A stretch of DNA of 64,000 nt, taken from Jiella soli (GTDB taxonomy: Bacteria > Pseudomonadota > Alphaproteobacteria > Rhizobiales > Rhizobiaceae). The notes under the pieces were generated by a model that saw only the letters and a list, made by a program, of their open reading frames with translations, was not told the DNA's origin and did not search any database. Shown piece by piece: positions 1-7,398 of this stretch. Made by a program: the position numbers and the translations under genes. Every line of letters starts with the position of its first letter. Position 1 is the first letter of the stretch. Where the stretch lies: contig NZ_JAJAVB010000025.1 in assembly GCF_020615385.1 (NCBI RefSeq), positions 21,278-85,277 of the forward strand, read 5' to 3'.

Positions 1-1
1 C

Positions 2-472
2 GCCGGCGTCGCCCGCCTCGTCGTGATGCGTCCGCCCTGGGACGCGGCACCCGGCGACCGCTGGCACGTTGTGGATTGCCTCGCCGCGGCGCGCGATGCT
101 TTGCCGGCAAAGTCGCGTGTCTTCCTGGCGCTCGGGCGCCAGCATCTTGCGCCCTTCCGCCACCTGTCCGACATCGCCTTCGTCACTCGCATGATCGAGC
201 CGCCGGATCCGCCGCTGCCCTTTCCGGCGGAGATCCTGCTCGGCCGCCCGGAGCCGGATGTGGAGGCCGAGGCCGCGTTGCTTGCCCGCCTCGTCGTCAC
301 CCATCTCGTCTGCCGCAATTCCGGCGGCGCGGCCTCATACGCCAAGGTCGCAGCGGCCCGAAAGCTCGGCCTGCCGGTGATCATGATCGGCCGGCCGCCG
401 GCACCGCCGGGGCCGCTCGTGGCGAGCGTGGGAGAGGCGCTGGCATATCTCGGCATCGATCCCTCCGGCTGA
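2..472 (+). CDS. cobK: Precorrin-6A reductase CobK, C-terminal part (5' end outside the window)
   Basis: This enzyme reduces the precorrin-6A macrocycle with NADPH in the aerobic cobalamin pathway. The frame is open from base 2 and has no start, so the gene begins upstream. About 156 residues are visible, against roughly 250 for the family. Family signs are the RPPW segment near the window edge, the VTHLVCRNSGG stretch late in the protein (the NSGG part is typical of CobK/CbiJ), and a closing GLPVIMIGRPP segment. It converges on cobM with 21 bases between the stop codons. Finding it beside cobM, cobJ, cobI, cobL and cobH supports the call. Confidence 0.88.
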   Translation, partial: AGVARLVVMRPPWDAAPGDRWHVVDCLAAARDALPAKSRVFLALGRQHLAPFRHLSDIAFVTRMIEPPDPPLPFPAEILLGRPEPDVEAEAALLARLVVTHLVCRNSGGAASYAKVAAARKLGLPVIMIGRPPAPPGPLVASVGEALAYLGIDPSG

Positions 473-493
473 TCGAACGGGCGGGACCGCTCG

Positions 494-1273
494 TCAGGAC
501 GCCGCCGCTTTGCGCTTCGGTCTGAGCACATGGACATGGGACGCATCGTAGAGGCGGGAATCGATGAAATCCGTCGCGCCGAGCGCCCGTCCGACGAAGA
601 TCAGCGCCGTGCGCGTCAGCTTGGCTGCGCGGATCTTCTGGTGGATGTCCGACAGCGTCCCCTTGATAAACGCCTCGTCCGGCCAGCCGACCCGGTAGGC
701 GACGATCGCCGGACAGTCCGGGCCATAGGCCGGAAGCGGCGTCAGCTCGCGCTGGATATGGCCGATATTGCGGACCGACAGGTGGATCGCCAGCGTCGCA
801 CCGCTCTTGCCGAGCGTTGCGAGCTCCTCGCCCTCCGGCATCTTCGATGACTTCATCGCGGTGCGCGTGAGGATCACCGTCTGGCAGAGTTCCGGCACGG
901 TGAGCTCGGTCTTCAGAGCGGCGGCGGCCGCGGCGAAGGCCGGCACGCCCGGCGTGATCTCGTAGGGAATGGCGAGCGCATCCAGCCGGCGCATCTGTTC
1001 GGCGATCGCGCCGTAGAGCGAGGGATCGCCCGAATGCACCCGCGCGACGTCCTCGCCTCGCTCATGCGCGGCCGCGATCTCCGCGACGATCTCGTCGAGC
1101 GTCATCGGCGCGGTGTCGAGGACCCGCGCGCCCTCGGGCGCCGCCTTCACGACCTCTTCCGGAACCAGCGAGCTGGCATAGAGGCAGACGGGGCAACGCT
1201 CGATCAGCCGCAGGCCCCGCACGGTAATGAGGTCGGGCGCGCCGGGGCCGGCGCCGATGAAATGGACGGTCAT
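494..1273 (-). CDS. cobM: Precorrin-4 C11-methyltransferase CobM
   Basis: This enzyme transfers a methyl group from S-adenosylmethionine to C-11 of precorrin-4 in cobalamin ring synthesis, in the cytoplasm. The 259-residue product has the usual length. It opens with the glycine-rich GAGPGAPDLITVRG motif of the tetrapyrrole methylase fold (residues about 7-20) and carries the second family motif VHSGDPSLYGA. The ATG at 1271-1273 is the natural start because the glycine-rich motif follows at once. It is the last gene of the minus-strand cob chain, 21 bases after the antitoxin gene. It is separated from cobJ only by the toxin-antitoxin pair, so it probably shares the upstream transcript. Confidence 0.95.
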   Translation of the reverse strand: MTVHFIGAGPGAPDLITVRGLRLIERCPVCLYASSLVPEEVVKAAPEGARVLDTAPMTLDEIVAEIAAAHERGEDVARVHSGDPSLYGAIAEQMRRLDALAIPYEITPGVPAFAAAAAALKTELTVPELCQTVILTRTAMKSSKMPEGEELATLGKSGATLAIHLSVRNIGHIQRELTPLPAYGPDCPAIVAYRVGWPDEAFIKGTLSDIHQKIRAAKLTRTALIFVGRALGATDFIDSRLYDASHVHVLRPKRKAAAS

Positions 1274-1294
1274 GATTTCCTGTGATGTGCGATG

Positions 1295-1657
1295 TCAGGC
1301 GGCGTTGGCGATCGAGACTTCGGCGGTGATCTTCGACCAGGGAACGAAGACGCGGCCCTCCTCGTCGGTCTCGATCAGGCCGAGCTGCTTCAGATTTTCC
1401 ACGTCCTGCGCGACCGGCGCGGCCTCGCGGCCGACTAGACCCGGCAGGGCATCCGGCTGGATGGCTCCGCTCTCCTGCAGCGACCGCAACATGGCCCAGC
1501 GCTCCGGCGTCATGGTCCGCCAGAGGTTCTCGATCGAATGAAATATGATCTGCGGGGTGTTCGGCGTCATGTCGCCGGCATCGATGCGGCGCGCTGCTGC
1601 CATGATCTCGTCGTGAAAGGCCTCGTGCGTTCTGACGGCCAGAATGACTTCATCCAT
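1295..1657 (-). CDS. TumA-like antitoxin, HVO_A0114-type putative DNA-binding protein
   Basis: This is a 120-residue protein of the family usually annotated as HVO_A0114-type putative DNA-binding proteins, which pair with TumE-type toxins. The C-terminal half looks like a winged helix: a predicted helical run around LRSLQESGAIQPDALPGLVG is followed by a segment reading LGLIETDEEGRVFVPW, typical of a wing. The N-terminal part has an Asp/Glu-rich helix. The start overlaps the end of the toxin gene by 8 bases, so the two are translationally coupled with the toxin first. The likely job is to neutralise the neighbouring toxin and repress the pair. The family call rests on motif memory and on the partner gene; no search was run. 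Confidence 0.72.
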   Translation of the reverse strand: MDEVILAVRTHEAFHDEIMAAARRIDAGDMTPNTPQIIFHSIENLWRTMTPERWAMLRSLQESGAIQPDALPGLVGREAAPVAQDVENLKQLGLIETDEEGRVFVPWSKITAEVSIANAA

Positions 1658-1940
1658 TGCCAGTCTCCCGTTTCACATCCGCGTCGAAGTCCGCCATCAG
1701 GCGATGAAGCGAGACGAAGAGATAAGGCTCCTCCCGGTCTCTGTAGTGCCGGTGATCGCCTTTGCCGGTTTCGTTATCATAGCCGATAATTCGCTCGCCG
1801 GGGCGCCCGAAGAACAGGGAATATTTCAGCCCGCGGCGACGTTCCGGCGTCGGTTCGGGAAGGAGCCAGATCTTTCCTTCGCTGATGAAGCCTTCCGGCC
1901 AGACCTCTTTCCAGGAAAGCAGCAGACGCGTGCGGGTCAC
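1650..1940 (-). CDS. TumE-type (DUF6516) toxin of a toxin-antitoxin system
   Basis: This 96-residue protein carries the hallmark of DUF6516/TumE toxins, GYDNETGKGDHRHYRD at residues 53-68, followed by the helix LHRLMADFDADVKR. The N-terminal part reads as two beta strands separated by a turn (RTRLLLSW, EGKIWLLPEP). The start is a GTG that shares GTGA with the stop codon of cobJ, so translation is coupled to the cobalamin gene. The toxin comes before its antitoxin, as is common for this type. The molecular target cannot be read from the sequence; the strongly conserved Asp, Lys and His residues are the expected functional site. A TA module coupled this tightly into a biosynthetic operon is unusual. 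Confidence 0.78.
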   Translation of the reverse strand: MTRTRLLLSWKEVWPEGFISEGKIWLLPEPTPERRRGLKYSLFFGRPGERIIGYDNETGKGDHRHYRDREEPYLFVSLHRLMADFDADVKRETGNG

Positions 1941-3802
1941 CGTCGACCGGCCTCCTCGTCCACGGTACCGGGTGCCATACCCGTCCCCGCCTTCCCGGCA
2001 TATCCCCGCGGCGTATAGGCCCAGTGCCTGCCGTCGCCGGTCGCAACGATCCGCGTTTCCGACGAGCCGACGATCACGACCGTCAGCATGTCGACGTCGT
2101 CCACCTGAAGCTCCGCCAGCGGCACGATCCGCACCGTCTCCCCTTCGCGGCCGAGATTGGTGGCGAGGATCACGGGCGTGTCAGTCGGCCGGTGCTTCAG
2201 AAGCTCGTCGCGGGCGAAGGCGAGCTGCGTGCGGCGCTTCTGCGAGACCGGATTGTAGAAGGCGATGACGAAGTCCGCCTCGGCGGCCGCCCTGACGCGC
2301 CGCTGGATGTCCTCCCAGGGCGTCAGGAGGTCAGACAGCGAGATCGTGCAGAAGTCGTGGCCAAGCGGCGCGCCGGCTCTCGCCGCGGCCGCCTGCAGTG
2401 CGGAGATACCCGGCGCGCATTGAATGGCGATGCGGCGTGCGGCGTTTGAGACGTTCCCCTTGTCGATCAGCTCGAAGACCAGCGTCGCCATCGCATAGAT
2501 GCCGGCGTCGCCCGAACAGACGAGCGCGACGGTCCTGCCCTCGCCGGCAAGTTCCATCGCGTGGCGCACCCGCGCCTCCTCCTTGCCGAGAGCGAAGTCG
2601 TGCCGCGTCTTGCCCTCCGAGAGGGGGCCGAGGAGATCGAGATAGAGCGAATAGCCGACGAGATCGCTCGCCTCGGTGATCATCCGGCTCACCTCGGGTG
2701 AGCGCCATGCGTCCTGGCCGGGCCCGATGCCGACGACGAAGAGCGTGCCGCGCACGCGGCCGAAGGAGGTGGCATCGAGCGGCGCTGGGGCCTCGCCCAG
2801 CGCTGCGGTGATGCGGCGGCCCTTGCGCTTGGCGATCCGCAGGCGCCCGTCGGCGCCGACGGCCGCGAGCGCAGCACCTTCGGCGACGCCATGGCAGCCG
2901 ATCTCGGCAAAGACGATGTCGGAGGGATTCGCGAGCCGCGGCGTCTCCGCCTCCAGCCGCTCCACCGGAAAGAACCGGGCGGGAACGCCGAACCGGTCGG
3001 CGACGGCGTGCACGGCCGCCTCGTCTGCCTTGATGTCGACGGAGACCACGGCGGCGAGCGACAACGGGCTGACACCGGCCTCGGCTAGCACAGACTTCGC
3101 CAGTTCGATCGCCGCTTCCGGCGGTGCATGACGCTCCGCGCCGATGCCGAGGACGAGCGTCTTCGGCCGGAAGAGAAGCTCGCCGCCGCGGGGCGCGCGC
3201 GCCTCGTCCGAGACCGCCAGCAGAATCGATCCGTCCGCGGCGAAGGGGATGCGTCCGGCCTGGAGCCAGGGCGCCGGCCCCGCGACGCGCGCGCTGGCTC
3301 CGGCGAGAAGATCGGCCGTCACGTCCTTGGCGTCCTCCGGGTTTTCCAGCACCCAGCCGGGCGGCGGTGCGTCCAGCGCAATGCCGAGGGCGAGATCGCC
3401 GGCGGTCGTCACGGCGGCGAATCCGTCGGTTACGCCCGCGACCGTTCGCGCCAGCGCGTTGGCGCCGTGATGGCCGCCGAGAAGCGGCACCACGGCCGAG
3501 CCGTCCTCGGCGACCGCCACGACCGGCGGCTCCGCGCGCTTGTCGGCGAGGAGCGGTGCGAGGATGCGGATCAAGGCGCCCGTCGCCATGACCGCGACGA
3601 TCGGCCGTCCCTGACGGAAGAGTTCGCGCAGATGTGTTGCCGCGCTGTCGAAGGTGACGGCCGCGCCGGCGACGCGCTTGGCCGCACCATGAACCTCGCC
3701 TCGGATCGCCTGCGCGATGCCGCTGGCCATCGGCAGCGCCGTCTCGCCCAGAATGACGACGGCCGGCCGTCGGGCCGCGGAACGGGGATCCGCCGAGCCC
3801 AT
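1937..3802 (-). CDS. cobJ: Fused CbiG-like protein / precorrin-3B C17-methyltransferase CobJ
   Basis: This 621-residue fusion has two parts. Residues 1 to about 350 match CbiG, including its C-terminal CobE-like domain (LVLGIGAERHAPPEAA, then IGCHGVAEGAALAA). From about residue 355 to the end it is a CobJ tetrapyrrole methylase with FVVGIGPG and VCSGDAGIYAMA. CobJ methylates C-17 and contracts the ring; CbiG opens a lactone in the anaerobic route, and CobE is its relative in the aerobic route. The ATG at 3800-3802 shares ATGA with the cobI stop, which fixes the start; a longer open frame upstream is only an overlap with cobI. Fusions of this type occur in alphaproteobacteria. The toxin gene begins inside its stop codon. 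Confidence 0.9.
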   Translation of the reverse strand: MGSADPRSAARRPAVVILGETALPMASGIAQAIRGEVHGAAKRVAGAAVTFDSAATHLRELFRQGRPIVAVMATGALIRILAPLLADKRAEPPVVAVAEDGSAVVPLLGGHHGANALARTVAGVTDGFAAVTTAGDLALGIALDAPPPGWVLENPEDAKDVTADLLAGASARVAGPAPWLQAGRIPFAADGSILLAVSDEARAPRGGELLFRPKTLVLGIGAERHAPPEAAIELAKSVLAEAGVSPLSLAAVVSVDIKADEAAVHAVADRFGVPARFFPVERLEAETPRLANPSDIVFAEIGCHGVAEGAALAAVGADGRLRIAKRKGRRITAALGEAPAPLDATSFGRVRGTLFVVGIGPGQDAWRSPEVSRMITEASDLVGYSLYLDLLGPLSEGKTRHDFALGKEEARVRHAMELAGEGRTVALVCSGDAGIYAMATLVFELIDKGNVSNAARRIAIQCAPGISALQAAAARAGAPLGHDFCTISLSDLLTPWEDIQRRVRAAAEADFVIAFYNPVSQKRRTQLAFARDELLKHRPTDTPVILATNLGREGETVRIVPLAELQVDDVDMLTVVIVGSSETRIVATGDGRHWAYTPRGYAGKAGTGMAPGTVDEEAGRR

Positions 3803-4566
3803 CAGACGGCCTCGCTTTCGACCCCGAAGACGAGCGCGGCGCCCGTTCGGCGCAGGATCGCCGGTTCGGTTCCGCGATAGCCGAGGATCATCGAGAAATA
3901 GGGGGCATCGCCGGTGACCTCGCGAAGCGGCACGACGCGCTCTTCGGGCAGCGAGATGCGTTCGCAATAGGTGCAGGCGCCTAAGAGGCCGAGCCGGCCG
4001 AGCAGCGCTCTGACCCGTTCGAGATGCCGGCCGAGCTTCATGATCGCGAAGGCCTCGCATGCGGCGATCTGCGCCTCGAGCGCTGCGTCGTCGAGCGGGC
4101 CGGGGATCACCGTCAGGACGTCGTTGCGGGCGCTGAGCGGACGCCTGGACGCGGCGGCCGCGGCCGTCACCGAGGCGACGCCCGGCACGATCTCGGTCGG
4201 GTAGCGGTCCGCCAGCCGTTCGAAGAGATACATGAAGGAGCCGTAGAAGAACGGATCGCCCTCGCAGAGGACGGCGACGTTTCGGCCTTCGTCCAGATGG
4301 CCGGCGATCCTCTCCGCCGCGCGGTCGTAGATTTCGGCGGCGGGGAAGCGCTCGATGCGCATCGGCACGGCAATCGCGATCTCTTCCTGGCTCGGCGAGA
4401 GATAGCCGGCGACGATCGACCGCGCGAAGCTCTCGCCGCCCTCAGGCGCCGGATAGGCCACCACCGGCGCCGCCTTCAGGAGCCGCAGCGCCTTCAGCGT
4501 CACGAGTTCCGGATCGCCCGGCCCGACGCCGAGCCCGACAAGCCTCCCGGTTGCCGTCATGCTCAT
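3802..4566 (-). CDS. cobI: Precorrin-2 C20-methyltransferase CobI
   Basis: This 254-residue methyltransferase adds the methyl group at C-20 of precorrin-2 to give precorrin-3A. It starts with the glycine-rich motif LVGLGVGPGDPELVTLKA and has the second family motif LCEGDPFFYGSFMYL at mid length. Its size is normal for the family. Start and stop overlap by four bases with cobL and with the cbiG-cobJ fusion, placing it in one coupled chain. A second ATG two codons downstream is an alternative start; the first is preferred because it gives the ATGA overlap with cobL. Confidence 0.94.
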   Translation of the reverse strand: MSMTATGRLVGLGVGPGDPELVTLKALRLLKAAPVVAYPAPEGGESFARSIVAGYLSPSQEEIAIAVPMRIERFPAAEIYDRAAERIAGHLDEGRNVAVLCEGDPFFYGSFMYLFERLADRYPTEIVPGVASVTAAAAASRRPLSARNDVLTVIPGPLDDAALEAQIAACEAFAIMKLGRHLERVRALLGRLGLLGACTYCERISLPEERVVPLREVTGDAPYFSMILGYRGTEPAILRRTGAALVFGVESEAV

Positions 4567-5840
4567 CGTGCCTTGGTCAGGTGCCAGTGGAGAACCGGCA
4601 TGGCCGGCTTGAAGCCGCGATAGGGTCCGACCTTTTCGGCCCGCTCCACCCCGATCCGCATCAGTTCGCCGCCGAGCCGGGCGTGCAGGTCGAGCAGGAT
4701 CGCCTCCGATTCCAGCGTCACGGCATGGGCGACGATCCGTCCGCCGGGCTTGAGCGCATCAAAGGCGCCGTCGAAGACGCCGTCGGTGAGGCCGCCGCCG
4801 ATGAAGACCGCATCCGGCGCGGGAAGGCCGGCATAGGCCGCCGGCGCCGCGCCTTCGAGCATTCGCAGGTCCGGCACGCCCAGCGTCGCGGCGTTCTCCG
4901 CGATCATTGCGAGGCGTTCCGGCTTGGGCTCGATGGCGATCGCGGCCATGCGCGGACCCGCGCGCAGCCATTCCACGGCGATCGAGCCGGAGCCCGCCCC
5001 GACGTCCCAGAGGAGCGCGCCGGGCAGGGGCTCCAGCGCCGCTATGGCAAGCGCGCGCAGCACCCGCTTGGTCATCTTGCCGTCGTGGACGAAGGCGTCG
5101 TCGGGAAGACCCGGCACCTGTGCGCGCGGCGTCGCGGCGCGGCCGGCGCTGCATTCGATCGCGACCGTGTTCAGCGATGCGCCGTCCTCGAGGTCGAAGC
5201 CGGCCGCCGTCGTCGTCAAAAGCCGCTCGCGCTCGCCGCCGAGATGTTCGCAGATTGTGATCCGGCTCGGTCCGTATCCTCTTGCGGTGAGGATCCGCGC
5301 GATCTCGCGCGGCGAGGTCTCGTCCTCGGACAGGATCAGGAGCCGCGCATCCGGCGCAAGATGGCGCGACAGGGCGTCGACCGGCCTGGCGTGGACCGTG
5401 AGGCAGGTGCAGTCGGCAAGCGGCCAGCGGAGCCGGCTCGCCGCGAGCGAGAAGGCGGACGGGGCCGGGATGACCCGCATCTCGTCCGCCGGCACATGGC
5501 GGGCGAGCGTCGCGCCGACGCCGAACCACATCGGATCGCCGGTGGCGAGCACGACGGTGGGAAAGCCCGTCCGCTCGAGCAGGCGGTCGAGGGAATCGGA
5601 GAAGGGCTTGTCCCAGAGGATCGTCTCGGCCGCCGTGTCGCCGAGCATGGATAGATGCCGCTCACCCCCGAAAATCGCCTCGGCCCGGTCGAGAGCCGCA
5701 AGCGCTTCGCCCGACAGGCTCGCAAGGCCGGCATCGCCGATGCCGACGACAGTGAGCCAGGGCCCGCCGGTTCGTGCGTCCGGCGCCTCGGCATCATCCG
5801 CCGTGCGCCCGCTCAGCCAAGGGCGAACCGGATCGGCCAT
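4563..5840 (-). CDS. cobL: Precorrin-6Y C5,15-methyltransferase (decarboxylating) CobL
   Basis: This two-domain enzyme methylates C-5 and C-15 and removes the carboxyl group of the C-12 acetate. The N-terminal CbiE-like tetrapyrrole methylase domain starts at about residue 28 (LTVVGIGDAGLASLSGEA) and contains LATGDPMWFGVGATL. The C-terminal CbiT-like domain has the Rossmann methyltransferase motif LLWDVGAGSGSIAVEWLR. The length of 425 residues is typical for full CobL. It starts one base after the stop of the upstream cobH fusion and overlaps cobI by four bases. An N-terminal extension of about 25 residues before the methylase domain has no recognisable motif. Confidence 0.94.
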   Translation of the reverse strand: MADPVRPWLSGRTADDAEAPDARTGGPWLTVVGIGDAGLASLSGEALAALDRAEAIFGGERHLSMLGDTAAETILWDKPFSDSLDRLLERTGFPTVVLATGDPMWFGVGATLARHVPADEMRVIPAPSAFSLAASRLRWPLADCTCLTVHARPVDALSRHLAPDARLLILSEDETSPREIARILTARGYGPSRITICEHLGGERERLLTTTAAGFDLEDGASLNTVAIECSAGRAATPRAQVPGLPDDAFVHDGKMTKRVLRALAIAALEPLPGALLWDVGAGSGSIAVEWLRAGPRMAAIAIEPKPERLAMIAENAATLGVPDLRMLEGAAPAAYAGLPAPDAVFIGGGLTDGVFDGAFDALKPGGRIVAHAVTLESEAILLDLHARLGGELMRIGVERAEKVGPYRGFKPAMPVLHWHLTKAR

Positions 5841-5841
5841 G

Positions 5842-7398
5842 TCACTCGAGACCCTTGGCGAGGGCGTTGACCGCCGCCGCCGCGAGGGCGCTGCCGCCGC
5901 GGCGCCCGGAGAGGGTGACGAAGGGTATGCCGCGCGAATCGGCGGCGAGCGCGGCCTTGGCCTCGGCCGCGCCGACGAAGCCGACCGGCAGGCCGATGAT
6001 CAGCGCCGGCTTCGGGGCGCCCTCGTCGAGGCGTTCCAGCAGCCGGAACAGTGCCGTCGGCGCATTGCCGATCGCAATCACCGCGCCCTCCATGAGGTCG
6101 GTCCACAGATCGACCTGGGCGGCCGAGCGCGTCGTCTCGTCGCGCTCGGCCAGCCGGCGCGTGCGCGGATCGGTCAGACGGCAGATGATCTTGTTCTGAT
6201 GCGGCATGTTGGCCGAGATGATGCCGTGCGAGACCATTTCCGAATCGCACAGGATCGGCGCGCCGGACTGCAGCGCGGCACGGCCAGCCGCGACCGCGCC
6301 CTCCGAAACGACAAGGTCGGCGGTGATGTCGGTCATGCCGCAGGCGTGGATCATGCGGATGGCGAGATCCTGCGCGTCCTCCGCCACGCCCGACAGATCG
6401 GCCTCCTCGCGGATGATCCGGAAGCTTTCCGCATAGATCGCCGCGGGATCGCGCAGATAGCCCCGCGTCGGCGCCACGGCGATCGAGGGTTCCTCGAGGC
6501 TGTCGTCGACCACCAACTGGCCGAGGCCGGCAATCCAGCCTTCCTCGGACAAAACGGCGCGGCGTTCGTCTTCGGAGAGATCGTTCGGTTCGGCAAGCAG
6601 CATGTCCAGCCGGCCGTCGGCGTCGACGCGGGCGAACAGCTCGGCGAAGAACTCGACCTGCGCCTCGTCGAGACAGGACTTCTCGCCCTTCTCGATCGGC
6701 AGGAGGCCGGGATAGATCTCGGCGAGCACGATCGGCTGGGAGAGATCTTCGGCAAAGTGCGTCTGGAACGGCCAGACTGCGAGCTTGCCGGCAAATTCCG
6801 CGTCGCGGCGCAGATGTTCGAGCCGGGCGATGCCGGTGATCGCCTGGCTGCCGACCGAGCCGGTGAAGTTGAGTTTCCAGACCGGCTGCGCCCGCACCGT
6901 GCGGGATTCCGCCATGCGGTGCTCGGGCAGCGCGGTCGGATAGGGGTTGGGCTTGGCGACCGACAGGCCGGGGATCTCCTGGTGCATCGGGCGGCCCCAA
7001 TACATTGGCGCGAAGGCGAGCCGTTCGCGGTTGAGCCGGCCCGGCACCTCGAAGCGGTTGGAGAAATTGTCGTCCCGGTCCTGCATCGCCTCGGCGAAAT
7101 AGGCCCAGAGCGCCTGCCAGTCGGCCTCGCCGGTGATCGCGGCGGCAGCTCCCGCCGGATAGCCCATCGGGAAGTCGAAGCCGGCGATCACCCGCTTTTC
7201 CTCCGCGAGCGCGTCGCGGAAGAATTGCCGGAGTTTTGCCATGGCCGCCGAGCGCGTCGGCGGGTTGACCGTCTCGATCAGTCGGGCCTCGCGGCCGTTG
7301 CGTTCGGCGAAGGCGATCCAGATGGAATCCTTGCCGGTCGTCGGCGTGTTGGAAGCCGACCAGTCGACGATCGCGTAACGGTCGAACAATGCGGTCAT
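5842..7398 (-). CDS. cobH: Precorrin-8X methylmutase CobH with an extra N-terminal domain
   Basis: CobH moves the methyl group from C-11 to C-12 to make hydrogenobyrinic acid. Here the CobH part is only the C-terminal 210 residues (from about 311), with the catalytic histidine probably His351 in LAIRMIHACGM and the glycine-rich GLPVGFVGAAEAK segment. The first 300 residues form a separate domain starting YAIVDWSASNTPTTGKDSIW, with GFDFPMGYP, RFEVPGRLNR and LAEIYP further on. The VDWSA start and the spaced acidic residues suggest an RNase H-like fold related to uncharacterised proteins that sit beside cob genes in other alphaproteobacteria. No function is known for it. It overlaps cbiX by four bases. 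Confidence 0.88.
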   Translation of the reverse strand: MTALFDRYAIVDWSASNTPTTGKDSIWIAFAERNGREARLIETVNPPTRSAAMAKLRQFFRDALAEEKRVIAGFDFPMGYPAGAAAAITGEADWQALWAYFAEAMQDRDDNFSNRFEVPGRLNRERLAFAPMYWGRPMHQEIPGLSVAKPNPYPTALPEHRMAESRTVRAQPVWKLNFTGSVGSQAITGIARLEHLRRDAEFAGKLAVWPFQTHFAEDLSQPIVLAEIYPGLLPIEKGEKSCLDEAQVEFFAELFARVDADGRLDMLLAEPNDLSEDERRAVLSEEGWIAGLGQLVVDDSLEEPSIAVAPTRGYLRDPAAIYAESFRIIREEADLSGVAEDAQDLAIRMIHACGMTDITADLVVSEGAVAAGRAALQSGAPILCDSEMVSHGIISANMPHQNKIICRLTDPRTRRLAERDETTRSAAQVDLWTDLMEGAVIAIGNAPTALFRLLERLDEGAPKPALIIGLPVGFVGAAEAKAALAADSRGIPFVTLSGRRGGSALAAAAVNALAKGLE

